Positions 50,327 through 59,691 of a DNA stretch of 64,000 nt are shown here, in pieces. The stretch is from assembly GCA_942492935.1 (NCBI GenBank), contig OW818654.1, positions 3,968,001 to 4,032,000 on the forward strand, given 5' to 3'. This DNA is from JANJUO01 sp942492935 (GTDB lineage: Bacteria > Bacteroidota > Ignavibacteria > Kapaibacteriales > UBA2268). Each line of letters begins with the position of its first letter. Within the stretch, counting starts at the first letter, position 1. The notes beneath the pieces are model-generated. The model saw only the letters and a program-made list of their open reading frames with translations, made no database searches and was not told the origin of the DNA. Made by a program: the position numbers and the translations under genes.

Positions 50327-52525
50327 TTAAATAATTGTTGCTATAACTAATGCAACAACAGACATCAATTTGATTAAAATATTTAGTGCTGGACCAGATG
50401 TATCTTTGAATGGGTCACCAACCGTATCGCCAGTTACAGCAGCTTTGTGTGCTTCAGAACCTTTGTAGTGCATTTCACCATTAATTTCAACACCTTCTTC
50501 AAACATTTTCTTTGCATTATCCCATGCACCACCTGCATTTGATTGGAAAATAGCCATTAGCACACCAACGACTGTTACTCCAGCAAGTAACCCAGCAAGT
50601 ACTTCTGCACCAAATGCAAATCCGAATACTATTGGTACAACTACTGCAAGCAAACCGGGCAACATCATTTCTTTTAAAGATGCTTTTGTTGAAATTTCAA
50701 CACATTTAGCATATTCTGCTTTGCCGTCAGCATTATGATATATATCCAAATCAGATTGAGACCATTTACTTAAATCTTTGCCATCATTTTTTCTGAAAAC
50801 TTTCAATGCGGCATTCAATTCTGGAATATCTCTGAATTGTCTTCTTACCTCTTCTACCATATTTCTTGCGGCTCTTCCAACAGCTCCCATCGCAAGTGCA
50901 GAGAAAACAAATGGCATAAGACCACCCATAAATAGACCAGCCATTACATCAGCTTTTGACACATCAATAGTTTTGATATGAGCTGCAGTCATATATGCAC
51001 CAAATAAAGCAAGTGCAGTCAATGCCGCAGAACCTATAGCGAAACCTTTACCAATAGCTGCAGTTGAATTGCCAACAGCATCTAATTTATCTGTTTTTTT
51101 ACGAACATCGTCTGGTAATTCAGCCATTTGAGCTATACCACCGGCATTATCTGAAATTGGTCCATAAGCATCAACAGCAAGTTGAATACCAGTTGTTGCA
51201 AGCATACCAACAGCTGCAATTGCAATACCATAAAGATTTGCTAATTCAAAAGAAATAACAATCGCAATACAAATCAAAATTACTGGAATTGCTGTTGATA
51301 ACATACCTGTTCCAAGTCCTGCAATAATATTTGTAGCTGAACCGGTAACAGATTGCTCTGCAATTTTTCTAACTGGTGGTTTACCTAATCCTGTATAGTA
51401 TTCAGTAATCAAACCAATACCTACTCCAGCAAGCAATCCAACTATAGTTGATAGAAATATACCATTTGATGTAACAGTTTTTACTTCATCATAAAGTAAA
51501 TCAGTATATGTCCAAGTTGATGGCAACATCCAATTTATAATGAAATATGATACTATTATCATCAGAATTGCAGCAACAAAACTACCAACATTTAATGCTG
51601 TTTGAGGATTTCCATTTTCCTTTACTCTTACAAAAAAAGTACCTGCTATTGATACAATAATACCTGCTGCTGCAAGGAATAAAGGTAAAATTACTCCAGA
51701 CAAAGGTCCAAATGGAGTATTCACAAATTCAGGTAATGTAAAGAAAGCGGCTCCAAGTACCATTGTACCGATAATTGAACCTACATAACTTTCGAATAAA
51801 TCAGCTCCCATACCAGCAACATCACCAACATTATCACCTACATTATCAGCTATAGTTGCAGGATTTAAAGGATGGTCTTCTGGAATTCCAGCTTCAACTT
51901 TACCAACTAAGTCCGCACCGACATCTGCAGCTTTGGTATAAATTCCACCACCAACTCTTGCAAATAAAGCAATCGAAGATGCACCAAATGAAAACCCTGT
52001 TATTGCAGTTATTATTTGCTCAAGATATGCCTGTTGGTCAAATCCAAAGTAAAACATAAAAAATATAAATAAAGTAGATAAGCCCAAAACGCCAAGTCCA
52101 ACTACGCCCATTCCCATTACAGAGCCACCTGTAAAGGCAACGAGTAAAGCTTTATTTAATCCATTGTTTGTATCTTGGGCTGCATTGGTTGTTCTAACAT
52201 TTGCTTTTGTAGCAACGTTCATACCAATCTTTCCAGCTAAACCTGAACAAAATGCACCAATAACAAATGCAAGTGCAGTTAAAGGAGTTGCGTGAGGTAC
52301 ATTCAAACCTTGAATTACAAGCAAAATAGCAACAAAAGCCACGAATACAATTATGATTTTGTATTCGGCTTTTAGAAATGCTTGAGCACCTTCTGCGATA
52401 AATTTTGCAATTTTTTGCATTTTTTCTGAGCCGGGGTCTTGCTTTGCAACCCAGCTTGATTTGATGTAAGTATATAGCAGTGCTATAATTCCTGCTATAG
52501 GTATAAGGTAAATAATTGTCTGCAT
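50327..52525 (-). CDS. hppA: Membrane-bound K+-dependent, ion-pumping pyrophosphatase
   Basis: The enzyme hydrolyses cytoplasmic pyrophosphate and pumps Na+ and/or H+ across the inner membrane. The protein is 732 aa with some 15-16 membrane segments. The substrate site shows AADVGADLVGKVEAGIPEDH (about residue 197) and NVGDNVGDVAGMGADLFESY (about 225). The late site includes DNAGGIAQMAELPDDVR and, near the C-terminus, GGAWDNAKKMFE and KAAVTGDTVGDPFKDTSGPA. NSTAAIGKG (about 485) carries Ala where K+-independent enzymes have Lys, so it is K+-dependent by family rules. The Glu in DLFESYVG is the position typical of Na+-pumping forms, so Na+ transport is likely. AGAGGAT precedes the ATG. TAAATTTG boxes upstream (52570 and 52583) lack a well-spaced partner. 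Confidence 0.93.
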   Translation of the reverse strand: MQTIIYLIPIAGIIALLYTYIKSSWVAKQDPGSEKMQKIAKFIAEGAQAFLKAEYKIIIVFVAFVAILLVIQGLNVPHATPLTALAFVIGAFCSGLAGKIGMNVATKANVRTTNAAQDTNNGLNKALLVAFTGGSVMGMGVVGLGVLGLSTLFIFFMFYFGFDQQAYLEQIITAITGFSFGASSIALFARVGGGIYTKAADVGADLVGKVEAGIPEDHPLNPATIADNVGDNVGDVAGMGADLFESYVGSIIGTMVLGAAFFTLPEFVNTPFGPLSGVILPLFLAAAGIIVSIAGTFFVRVKENGNPQTALNVGSFVAAILMIIVSYFIINWMLPSTWTYTDLLYDEVKTVTSNGIFLSTIVGLLAGVGIGLITEYYTGLGKPPVRKIAEQSVTGSATNIIAGLGTGMLSTAIPVILICIAIVISFELANLYGIAIAAVGMLATTGIQLAVDAYGPISDNAGGIAQMAELPDDVRKKTDKLDAVGNSTAAIGKGFAIGSAALTALALFGAYMTAAHIKTIDVSKADVMAGLFMGGLMPFVFSALAMGAVGRAARNMVEEVRRQFRDIPELNAALKVFRKNDGKDLSKWSQSDLDIYHNADGKAEYAKCVEISTKASLKEMMLPGLLAVVVPIVFGFAFGAEVLAGLLAGVTVVGVLMAIFQSNAGGAWDNAKKMFEEGVEINGEMHYKGSEAHKAAVTGDTVGDPFKDTSGPALNILIKLMSVVALVIATII

Positions 52526-52748
52526 ATCCTCTCTGAGAATTTATGAATAAAATTAACTTTAATTTCAATCAAATTTAAAAAACAAATTTATCAAAAAAAT
52601 TTGTTAACTTAAACTAAATTTATCAAAATTACCAAAAAAAAATTAAATAATTATTGTAGCAACAAAGTACCTAATAGTCTTTTGATAAAGTAATATTGAA
52701 ATGCACTTGCTATTAGCTAAAGCCAAATGTTGCTTACTGAATCTTCAA

Positions 52749-52903
52749 GGGGCTGCCTCAAAAGGTCTTTTTTAGTTGTTTTATTTTTGTGGAATACGAG
52801 AAATTTATATATATCAACAACTTAGTGCGAAATAGATTCTGAAACAAGTTCAGAATGACACCTTTTTTCCTTGGATCAGTATGACGACTTTTGAGGGAGT
52901 TCC
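52749..52903. repeat. Candidate MITE-like element
   Basis: Imperfect terminal inverted repeats: GGGGCTGCCTCAAAAG at the left and CTTTTGAGGGAGTTCC at the right (its complement GGAACTCCCTCAAAAG matches at 13 of 16 positions). About 155 bases long with no coding frame; it contains the TTCTGAA palindrome. Ends reading GGxxCTxCCTCAAAA resemble some IS termini. The gap 52526-53137 holds this element, the repeats below, and no gene. Confidence 0.35.
52836..52856. repeat. ATTCTGAA-ACAAG-TTCAGAAT palindrome
   Basis: Same palindrome as at 8608-8628. The following 18 bases TTCAGAATGACACCTTTT (52849-52866) recur as a direct repeat at 53069-53086. Confidence 0.7.
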
Positions 52904-52922
52904 AATTATCTTCGGATGAAAG

Positions 52923-52967
52923 AAATCCTCCTTAATCCCCCTTTAATAAAGGGGGAAAGGGGGATTT
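52923..52967. repeat. CCCCCTTTAATAAAGGGGG palindromic repeat (copy C)
   Basis: A nearly full-length palindrome, starting AAATCCTCCTTAATCCCCC and ending AAAGGGGGATTT. It is the best-preserved copy of the family seen at 8407 and 43848. Confidence 0.85.
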
Positions 52968-53137
52968 GAATTAATTCTACATTGAGGGGTCTGAAACAAT
53001 CTACAAATGACTACAATTTATTTTAATGGTGTCATTTTGCATATTTTTTAAATATATTTGTTCCGCACTTCAGAATGACACCTTTTGAAATTGAGTTCTC
53101 CAGAAAAACTTTAATCCAACAATACACTCTAATTCAG

Positions 53138-56100
53138 TTATTTTTTTATGAATTTTAATTTCGCATCGTTAATTTTTAAGAAATAAATTCCTTTAGACAA
53201 TTCAGGTAAATCTATTTTTGGTGATAAAATTCCTTCTTTAACCACTTTGCCATTTATATCAATTATTGAGTAGTATTGATTTGGAATTTCATAATCAATA
53301 AACAACACTTCATCAATTGGATTTGGATAAATCTTCAAATTCTTCATATCATCAAATTCAACAGTAGAACCAGCTTTTGTGGAAAATTTGATAATATCAC
53401 TCCACTCACTATTGTTTCCATTTTTATATGATTTTACTCTACAAAAATACGTTATTGATGAGTCAATTTGCAAATCAATGGAGTCTGCCATTATATTTTC
53501 ATAATTAACCAATTCAACTGTAAAATCTTTACTTTTGGCAATTTGAAGCTCATAATATTCAACTACATCTAAATTATTCCACTTGATTAGAATATCAGTA
53601 TTATTTTCAATTGAATTATTTTCAGGAGAAATAATTTGAGGTGATTTTAATACAGTGAGAAAACTTCTTGATGAAGACCAAGGGCTTTGAGAATCTATAT
53701 TTTTTGCATTTACACGCCAGAAATATATTTGATTATAATTAAGATTATTTATGGTGTAATTTGTATCTGAAATATTATCAATTTTTTCAATTATTTTTGT
53801 AAATTCATTATCAGTTGCAATTGCAATCTCGTAACTTGATGCTTTATCAACTTTATTCCAAACAAGATTACAATTTACACTTATAGCCAATGCATCTTCT
53901 AATGGAGATATAAGTTCGGCTTTAATTAACTGATTTTTTGTCTCTGTTGTAAAGTACCATGTGTTGCTCCATTTGGTTTCTGTAATTCCATCAATAAATT
54001 TAACACGCCAAAAATATTTTGTATTTAATTCCAAATTTTTCAAATCAAATCTATTAGTTTTTAATGTTGAATTATTAATAATCAATGTTGAAAAATTATC
54101 GTCTTGGGATACTTGCAAATAATAAGAATTAATATCACTTACTTCATACCATTCAAGAGTACAATTGATAGGAATTTGCAAGTCATCATTCATAGGCAGT
54201 TTCAATTTTACAAAGTCTGATTTTGGTAAGGTGTAAAATTCCCAAATATCTGACCATTTGCTTTGTGAATATAAACTCAAAGCCATTATTCGCCAAGAAT
54301 AATTTGAATTATAGTTTAATTTGCTATAATAAAACTCATTTTTATTGATAATAGAATCAATTTCAGGATGTGTATAATCATTGTTTTGGAATAATTGAAA
54401 TCTGTAGCTCGAAGCATTGTTAACTTTTGCCCATTTAATTGTACCGAAATTATATGCATCGGATTTATTTGCGGGACTAATTAAAGTAGGTTTCGCTAAT
54501 TCAAATCCTTTTGTAGTAGTAAATGACCAATAATCAGTCCAGTTACTATAGCGATTTTCACCAATAGCCCTAACTCGCCAATAGAACTGAGTTTTAGCTG
54601 TAAGTTCTTTAATCTTCAAATTTGATTGATTGATTATTGTATCAATTACAATATCACTAAAAACCCCATTCAATGCAAGTTGTAATTGAAACTTAGTTGC
54701 AGTAGAATCATAGAGCCAAATTAAATTTGGATTCACTTCAACATTCTGCTTTTGATGCTCAGGTAAAGAAAGGGTTGGAGTGGCAAATATTGTTTCAAAA
54801 TGCCACACATCAGACCAATCACTTGAATCCATACTTCTTACTGCTTGAACTTTCCAATAATATTTTTTGAAATGAATTAAATCAGCAATATTAGCAATAT
54901 TAGCATCAACATTATTTGCTAATACTATATTTTCAAATTTTTCATCATCAGATAAAACAATATTATATGATTTTGCCCCTTCAATTTCTAACCAGTTGAA
55001 AGCTACATTGACAGGAATATTCAAAGAATCGTTATTTGGAAATACTAACTTAGGACGGGGAAGAACGGTAGAAAATCTTCCAATTATCGACCAATCTGAA
55101 GTATCTTTTGCACTAATCGCTCTTACTCTCCAATAACAAGAGTCAATTTTATATAAATTAGAAAAATTAAATGGTCTGCTTTGTTCTGTAATTATCTCAT
55201 TAATAATTGGATTTGTAAATTTTTTTGAATTATCAATTTGAATTTGATAATGAGTTGCTTGATAAACTGATTCCCAATTAATTGTATCATTAGGTAATGC
55301 AACTCTCTCCATAATTGGTTCAATTAATTTAGGTATATCTAATGTATGGGAAACAATTACAAATTCTCCCATACTATCAAAAGTTGCTGAAATTTCATTT
55401 GTTGTTGGATTATAATTTGTCGTTAATGGCTGAAATATTCCTTGAGTTTCTTTTGGACGATGGTAAATTGTTGTTTTTGACGGTGGTGTGGTAGCAAGAA
55501 ATTTAGAAACATTCAAGTATATTTTACCAGCTAAACTGCTAATTTTATCACTACTAAAAACAAGTCGGTATGGTAAAACTTTTGTGAAACTGTTATCGCT
55601 ATATTGAGCTTCCTTTGGAGAGTAATTGAATTTTTGCAAATCGACAATACCAGTACCACTTGATGAACTTACATCGAACTGTACTCCAGTATTATATTTA
55701 TTATTAGAAAAATCATATAGTTGATTATTAGTAATATTTTTTCCTACATATTCCATTTGAGTGATAAGTTTTGTAGCTCGATAAATCATTGCTTTTTCAA
55801 AATTAATTTCAAAAGCTATTGACTTATCTGGCTTTACTTCCATAATACTATTTTGACACCAATTAATTAATGTGTTACCATTTTCTAATCTCTGAACACT
55901 TCCCATCATACCTTGATAAATATCAGGTGTAGCTCGATATTCCCAAACTTTAGTAACAGTTTTTTGTGTTTCGTTTATGCTATATTCAACTGCCCTTGAA
56001 TACTTGGTATCTTTTAAGTTGCCATTATCAAACATCAACAAATTTCCATTTGGTAACCTTGAAACTGTATGCTGATGAGAAAAACCTATAAAGCCATCAA

Positions 56101-56836
56101 CAGTATCATTTGTAAATGTAAATTGGTTATTCTTGCATTTCGAGCCGCCCAATCTCCAGATAAAATTGCCTGTTTGCTTATTGATTTTTGCTACTTCATC
56201 AAAATGTCTAATGGAAAGTATAAGATTACCATCTGTATCTTCATATATCGAATTAATATGAGCTAAATCAATGTTATTAACAGTTAAGTCGTAAAAATCA
56301 GTAATATCGGTTATATTTACATGGTCAAGTATATTCCATTGCCAATAGATTTGCCCACTTCTATCAGTTTCTACCAAAATATTTACACTAACTTTAGCAT
56401 TCGTCTTTCCACCTTCAACCACACTACTTAAATCAATTGTTTTAACTTCATTCAGTAACAGTAAATAATGACCATTGGAAAGCATTTCTACATCGTGAAA
56501 ATCAAGATTAAATTCTGTGGGATTTGATATGCTATCTATCAAATCAATATTATCATTGTAAATATAATACTTTTTATAAGCCAAACTAATCCATGTACCA
56601 TTTCTTAATCTTTTATAAGCGTTACTATATTGCTTACCTTGATTTGGAGCAATATTATTCCCGTAATTATCTACCAAATTAAAATTATCCAATGGTGAAT
56701 AATTAAAAGACAAAACGCCAGGTGATGGATTGTTGAATATTGAGATATTGTAGGTAGTTCCTGCAAATAAAGAGTCAACAATTGAAAAAAATATAATTAA
56801 GGGTGCAAATAAGCCAAGTTTGATTGTAGTTTTCAT
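53138..56836 (-). CDS. Arylsulfotransferase-like protein with seven Fn3-like repeats and T9SS tail
   Basis: The protein is 1232 aa with signal peptide MKTTIKLGLFAPLIIFFSIV (then DSLFAG). Residues about 30-370 match the arylsulfotransferase (ASST-type) beta-propeller: LDFHDVEMLSNGHYLLL, IDLAHINSIYEDTDGNLILS, NKQTGNFIWRLGG and FSHQHTVSRLPNGNLLMFDN, whose His pair near residue 254 is the likely active site. Residues about 500-1150 contain seven Fn3-like repeats, each ending in a Y-WRV ... W(S/T)---W-F-T pattern. The last ~80 residues are a T9SS type A sorting domain (LKIYPNPIDEVLFIDY, GIYFLKI). If active it would move sulfate between phenolic compounds outside the cell; it could equally be a binding propeller. 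Single gene, no obvious partner. Confidence 0.85.
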   Translation of the reverse strand: MKTTIKLGLFAPLIIFFSIVDSLFAGTTYNISIFNNPSPGVLSFNYSPLDNFNLVDNYGNNIAPNQGKQYSNAYKRLRNGTWISLAYKKYYIYNDNIDLIDSISNPTEFNLDFHDVEMLSNGHYLLLLNEVKTIDLSSVVEGGKTNAKVSVNILVETDRSGQIYWQWNILDHVNITDITDFYDLTVNNIDLAHINSIYEDTDGNLILSIRHFDEVAKINKQTGNFIWRLGGSKCKNNQFTFTNDTVDGFIGFSHQHTVSRLPNGNLLMFDNGNLKDTKYSRAVEYSINETQKTVTKVWEYRATPDIYQGMMGSVQRLENGNTLINWCQNSIMEVKPDKSIAFEINFEKAMIYRATKLITQMEYVGKNITNNQLYDFSNNKYNTGVQFDVSSSSGTGIVDLQKFNYSPKEAQYSDNSFTKVLPYRLVFSSDKISSLAGKIYLNVSKFLATTPPSKTTIYHRPKETQGIFQPLTTNYNPTTNEISATFDSMGEFVIVSHTLDIPKLIEPIMERVALPNDTINWESVYQATHYQIQIDNSKKFTNPIINEIITEQSRPFNFSNLYKIDSCYWRVRAISAKDTSDWSIIGRFSTVLPRPKLVFPNNDSLNIPVNVAFNWLEIEGAKSYNIVLSDDEKFENIVLANNVDANIANIADLIHFKKYYWKVQAVRSMDSSDWSDVWHFETIFATPTLSLPEHQKQNVEVNPNLIWLYDSTATKFQLQLALNGVFSDIVIDTIINQSNLKIKELTAKTQFYWRVRAIGENRYSNWTDYWSFTTTKGFELAKPTLISPANKSDAYNFGTIKWAKVNNASSYRFQLFQNNDYTHPEIDSIINKNEFYYSKLNYNSNYSWRIMALSLYSQSKWSDIWEFYTLPKSDFVKLKLPMNDDLQIPINCTLEWYEVSDINSYYLQVSQDDNFSTLIINNSTLKTNRFDLKNLELNTKYFWRVKFIDGITETKWSNTWYFTTETKNQLIKAELISPLEDALAISVNCNLVWNKVDKASSYEIAIATDNEFTKIIEKIDNISDTNYTINNLNYNQIYFWRVNAKNIDSQSPWSSSRSFLTVLKSPQIISPENNSIENNTDILIKWNNLDVVEYYELQIAKSKDFTVELVNYENIMADSIDLQIDSSITYFCRVKSYKNGNNSEWSDIIKFSTKAGSTVEFDDMKNLKIYPNPIDEVLFIDYEIPNQYYSIIDINGKVVKEGILSPKIDLPELSKGIYFLKINDAKLKFIKK

Positions 56837-57304
56837 TCTGATTTCATCTTGTATAAAATATCTATTTTATTAAATTTAAATCAATCTTATTAATATAATT
56901 TAATAAAAATCATAAAACATTAATAACAAAAATAATTAATATTTGTTACAAAATAGCAATATTTTTGGAACGATAAAAAAATAATAAATAATTGAAATTC
57001 CCTGAGAATCCCGTTCGGGATTAAATATTTGTAACAAAGAAATTTCCGTAAATCCAACAATCCCAGCGGGATTGTATGCCACTTTTACATAACTTATCAT
57101 TAGTTTGCATTATTTATCATAAATTGATATATTACAATAGATTACGATATTATTATTGTAAAGATAAATAAAGTTCATTCGTCAGCAAATAAAGAAAAGT
57201 ATTGGATTATTGTTGGAATTTTGGTAATTTTGTATGTTGTTTTTTCAATATTTTGGTGCTTTTATGACTATAAATTTTTATTTGGATAGCAAACTTTGGC
57301 GTTG
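56837..57304. other. Intergenic region with palindromes, no gene seen
   Basis: AT-rich spacer upstream of the arylsulfotransferase-like gene. It holds two palindromes of the GGGATT family (57007-57022 and 57059-57073) and an 8-bp inverted repeat TTACAATA / TATTGTAA (57132-57161). No coding frame is supported. Confidence 0.55.
57007..57073. repeat. Pair of AATCCC/GGGATT palindromes
   Basis: AATCCCG-TT-CGGGATT (57007-57022) and AATCCC-AGC-GGGATT (57059-57073), the same family as at 40948, 41036 and 50087; here too they occur as a close pair. Confidence 0.75.
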
Positions 57305-58513
57305 TAGACAAAAAGTAGGCTAAAATTGGAGTAAGTATATAAATTTCATAGATTTGCAACATTTGAAGATTGCAATGAAAAAAATTGTATTTTCTGTGGT
57401 TCAAAATATACTAAGAAAAATGGCCAAAAAGGTCAAAAACAGCTATATAAATGCTATGATTGCAAACGTCAATTTATTAGTGGCACTAGAATTGATAGAA
57501 GCAAATTATGGAATGAATATGTTATAGGAAAGCAGACTTATGTCGAACTTGCAGATCGTTATAATTGCTCAATAAGAACAATTCAGAGACACTTAGATGC
57601 TGTAAACCCTGTTAAAAATATCCAGAAATTGAAAGCAACTGTTGTTTTAATGGATACAACTTACTTTGGAAGATCCTTTGGTGTAATGCTTTTTAAAGAT
57701 GCATTAACAGGTAAAAATCTTCTTTCAAAGTTTGTCAAATATGAAACAAATCAACTTTATTATGAAGGATTACAAGAGTTAATAACAAAGGGTCTTGAAG
57801 TAATAGCTGTGGTTTGTGATGGAAGAAGAGGTTTATTTTCTATGTTTAAAGAGTACCCTATTCAGATGTGTCAATTTCATCAAATAGCAATAATAACAAA
57901 GTATTTGACCAGAAATCCTAAATTAGAAGCATCAAAAGAATTGAGAGAATTATCAAAATTACTAACTACAATAGATAAAGATAACTTTGAGAAAAAACTT
58001 AAGAGGTGGTATGAAAAATGGAGCGAATTCCTTAATGAACGCAGCATAAACCCCACAACCAAAAGAAAATATTTTACCCATAAGAGATTAAGAAGTGCTT
58101 ATACAAGTTTAAAAAGAAATCTACCTTATCTCTTTACATATCAAGAAAATAGTGATTTAAAAATCCCCAATACGACAAATTCAATAGATGGTCATTTTGC
58201 AGATTTAAAAAGTAAACTTCGTGTTCATAATGGCTTATCAATTCAAAGGAAGAAGAAATTTATTATTGAGTTTTTAAAGGCATGAGTATGAAAAAATATC
58301 AAAGGAACTTTGTTTAGAAGTTCCTTGATACTGACATTTTTGTCATACGCTGATTATTCCTGGCAGGTTGCTCTCCAGCAGAGCCTACTTCCGCTTCACC
58401 AGATTTTACAAAAACAATAGATTAATTTTAATTTTTTTTCATTGTTGAAAAAAACAGCCTACTTTTTGTCTATTAGAGAAATTTCACTCGATAACAGCCT
58501 ACTTTTTGTCTAT
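57305..58513 (+). mobile_element. IS256-type (Zn-binding variant) insertion sequence with a doubled right end
   Basis: The left terminal repeat TAGACAAAAAGTAGGCT (57305-57321) has two perfect inverted copies on the right, AGCCTACTTTTTGTCTA at 58457-58473 and again at 58497-58513, 40 bases apart. One transposase gene lies between them. No target-site duplication is apparent at either right end. The outer right end runs straight into a SIR2-like coding frame. A 3' non-coding stretch (58286-58456) holds a small TGACATTTTTGTCA hairpin. Confidence 0.8.
57375..58285 (+). pseudogene. IS256 family transposase, Zn-binding variant; frameshift at an A7 run
   Basis: From the ATG at 57375 the frame is MKK, then seven A residues (57378-57384). 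A one-base shift there yields NCIFCGSKYTKKNGQKGQ, KCYDCKRQF: a zinc-ribbon N-terminus with paired CxxC motifs, as expected for this IS family. The rest stays in that frame to 58285. Visible are a helix-turn-helix (YVELADRYNCSIRTIQRHLD), the DDE residues LMDTTYFGRSFG and VVCDGRRGLFSMF, CQFHQI, and a C-terminal NTTNSIDGHFADLK, where this subfamily may use Asp where classical IS256 has Glu. The corrected protein is 303 aa, a normal length. The shift may be programmed slippage, a mutation, or a homopolymer sequencing error. Confidence 0.78.
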
Positions 58514-59334
58514 TACTCCGAAAGTTAGTATTTGAACTTATTGGTTTGACTCTTCAATATCTTCTTAAAGATTCTGACAAAAATTACATTGACGATTTTG
58601 CAAAATATGTGGTTGAAATTTCAAAAGACAGAAAAAATGATTATAGAAAAGTTGAACCTGTTTCTGTTATTAGCACAAATTGGGATATTCTTTTAGATAA
58701 TTCACTTTATAATCAAATTAAATACTCTGAAGACTTAGCAGTTGTTGATTATTGTTGTTATGTAAGCTCATATGATGAGTCTGACGAAACAGTAAAACCA
58801 GGACTTGAGATTTTAGGAAAAGGTGGATACAATGTAAAGCTTCTTAAATTACACGGTTCATTAAATTGGTTACAATGCCAAAAATGTCAAAGGATTTATG
58901 TGAAATTCAATGAAAAAATTGCTATGAATCCCTTTGCTAATGTTAATAAACCCACTTGCAGACATTGTAACTGGAATTTTGGAGAAAACAAATCACACAA
59001 CTTAGTTTCTAATTTGATTATGCCAACATTTTTGAAAGATTTATCAAATCCTCAATATAAAATAATATGGCAAAATGCTGGTATTGAATTATCTGAAGCA
59101 AAAAAAATAGTATTTATTGGATACTCACTACCTCAGGCTGATTTTGAAATGCGCCAATTACTTTCAAGAATGGTTGATGTTGAAACTGAAATTGAAGTTG
59201 TTGATTTTAAAGACAGTAGTAATCCTAAAATTTATGAAGACCTAATTAAAAGTTATAAGCAATTTTTTGGACGGGAAATTAAAGCCCATAAAGACGGTGC
59301 ATCTAAATATATAAATCAATTAATAAGTGAATAG
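58514..59334 (+). pseudogene. SIR2-family protein, N-terminus lost at an IS junction
   Basis: The frame is open directly from the IS256 right end and continues 262 aa from a TTG near 58546 to the stop at 59334. SIR2 landmarks are VSVISTNWDILLDNSL, LLKLHGSLNWLQC, a four-Cys zinc ribbon (CQKC ... CRHC) and FIGYSLPQADFEMRQLL. The N-terminal GAGxS NAD-binding motif that begins this family is absent, and no proper start codon with a ribosome site is seen. Intact relatives are often NAD-degrading anti-phage effectors. The gene therefore looks beheaded by the adjacent IS and is probably inactive. A C-terminal remnant acting alone is possible but unlikely. Confidence 0.75.
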
Positions 59335-59691
59335 AAAGCCAGCTGCCAAAATAAAGTATAAAAAATTTCTGGATCAAATGGTAATTCATAGGAAATAGTC
59401 CTTTTCATATTTTTGCATAATAAAGAAAATCAAAAACAATGAAAGATAAAAATCTTGCTGGTATATTCAATATTTTCATTATTTTTGTAATGCCATTTAC
59501 TGAGATGGTGTAGGAAAGTGATGGGAAATTGATATTACGTAAAAATGTATTTTTTGAGTAGTTAAACGAAATAGATTAACTACATTGGCAAAAACAACAG
59601 TTAAGGTTATGAAAGCGAATAAAAATCTATCAAAAAGTACAGTTTCGTAAATAAATGAGTATTACGAAGAAATTAAAAAAAGTAATCCTTA
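59335..59691 (+). promoter_or_regulatory. Likely CRISPR leader region
   Basis: A 357-base AT-rich, non-coding stretch directly upstream of the array. It contains two inverted repeats, GTAGTTAA / TTAACTAC (59558-59583) and TTCGTAA / TTACGAA (59644-59668). Repeat orientation (the ATTAAAAG 3' end resembles a type I/III crRNA handle) puts the leader on this side; that is an inference. Confidence 0.45.

Noticed and set aside
57207..57404. Minus-strand frame across the IS256 left end
   Set aside because: It crosses the IS boundary and terminal repeat and shows no motif, so it is a chance frame.
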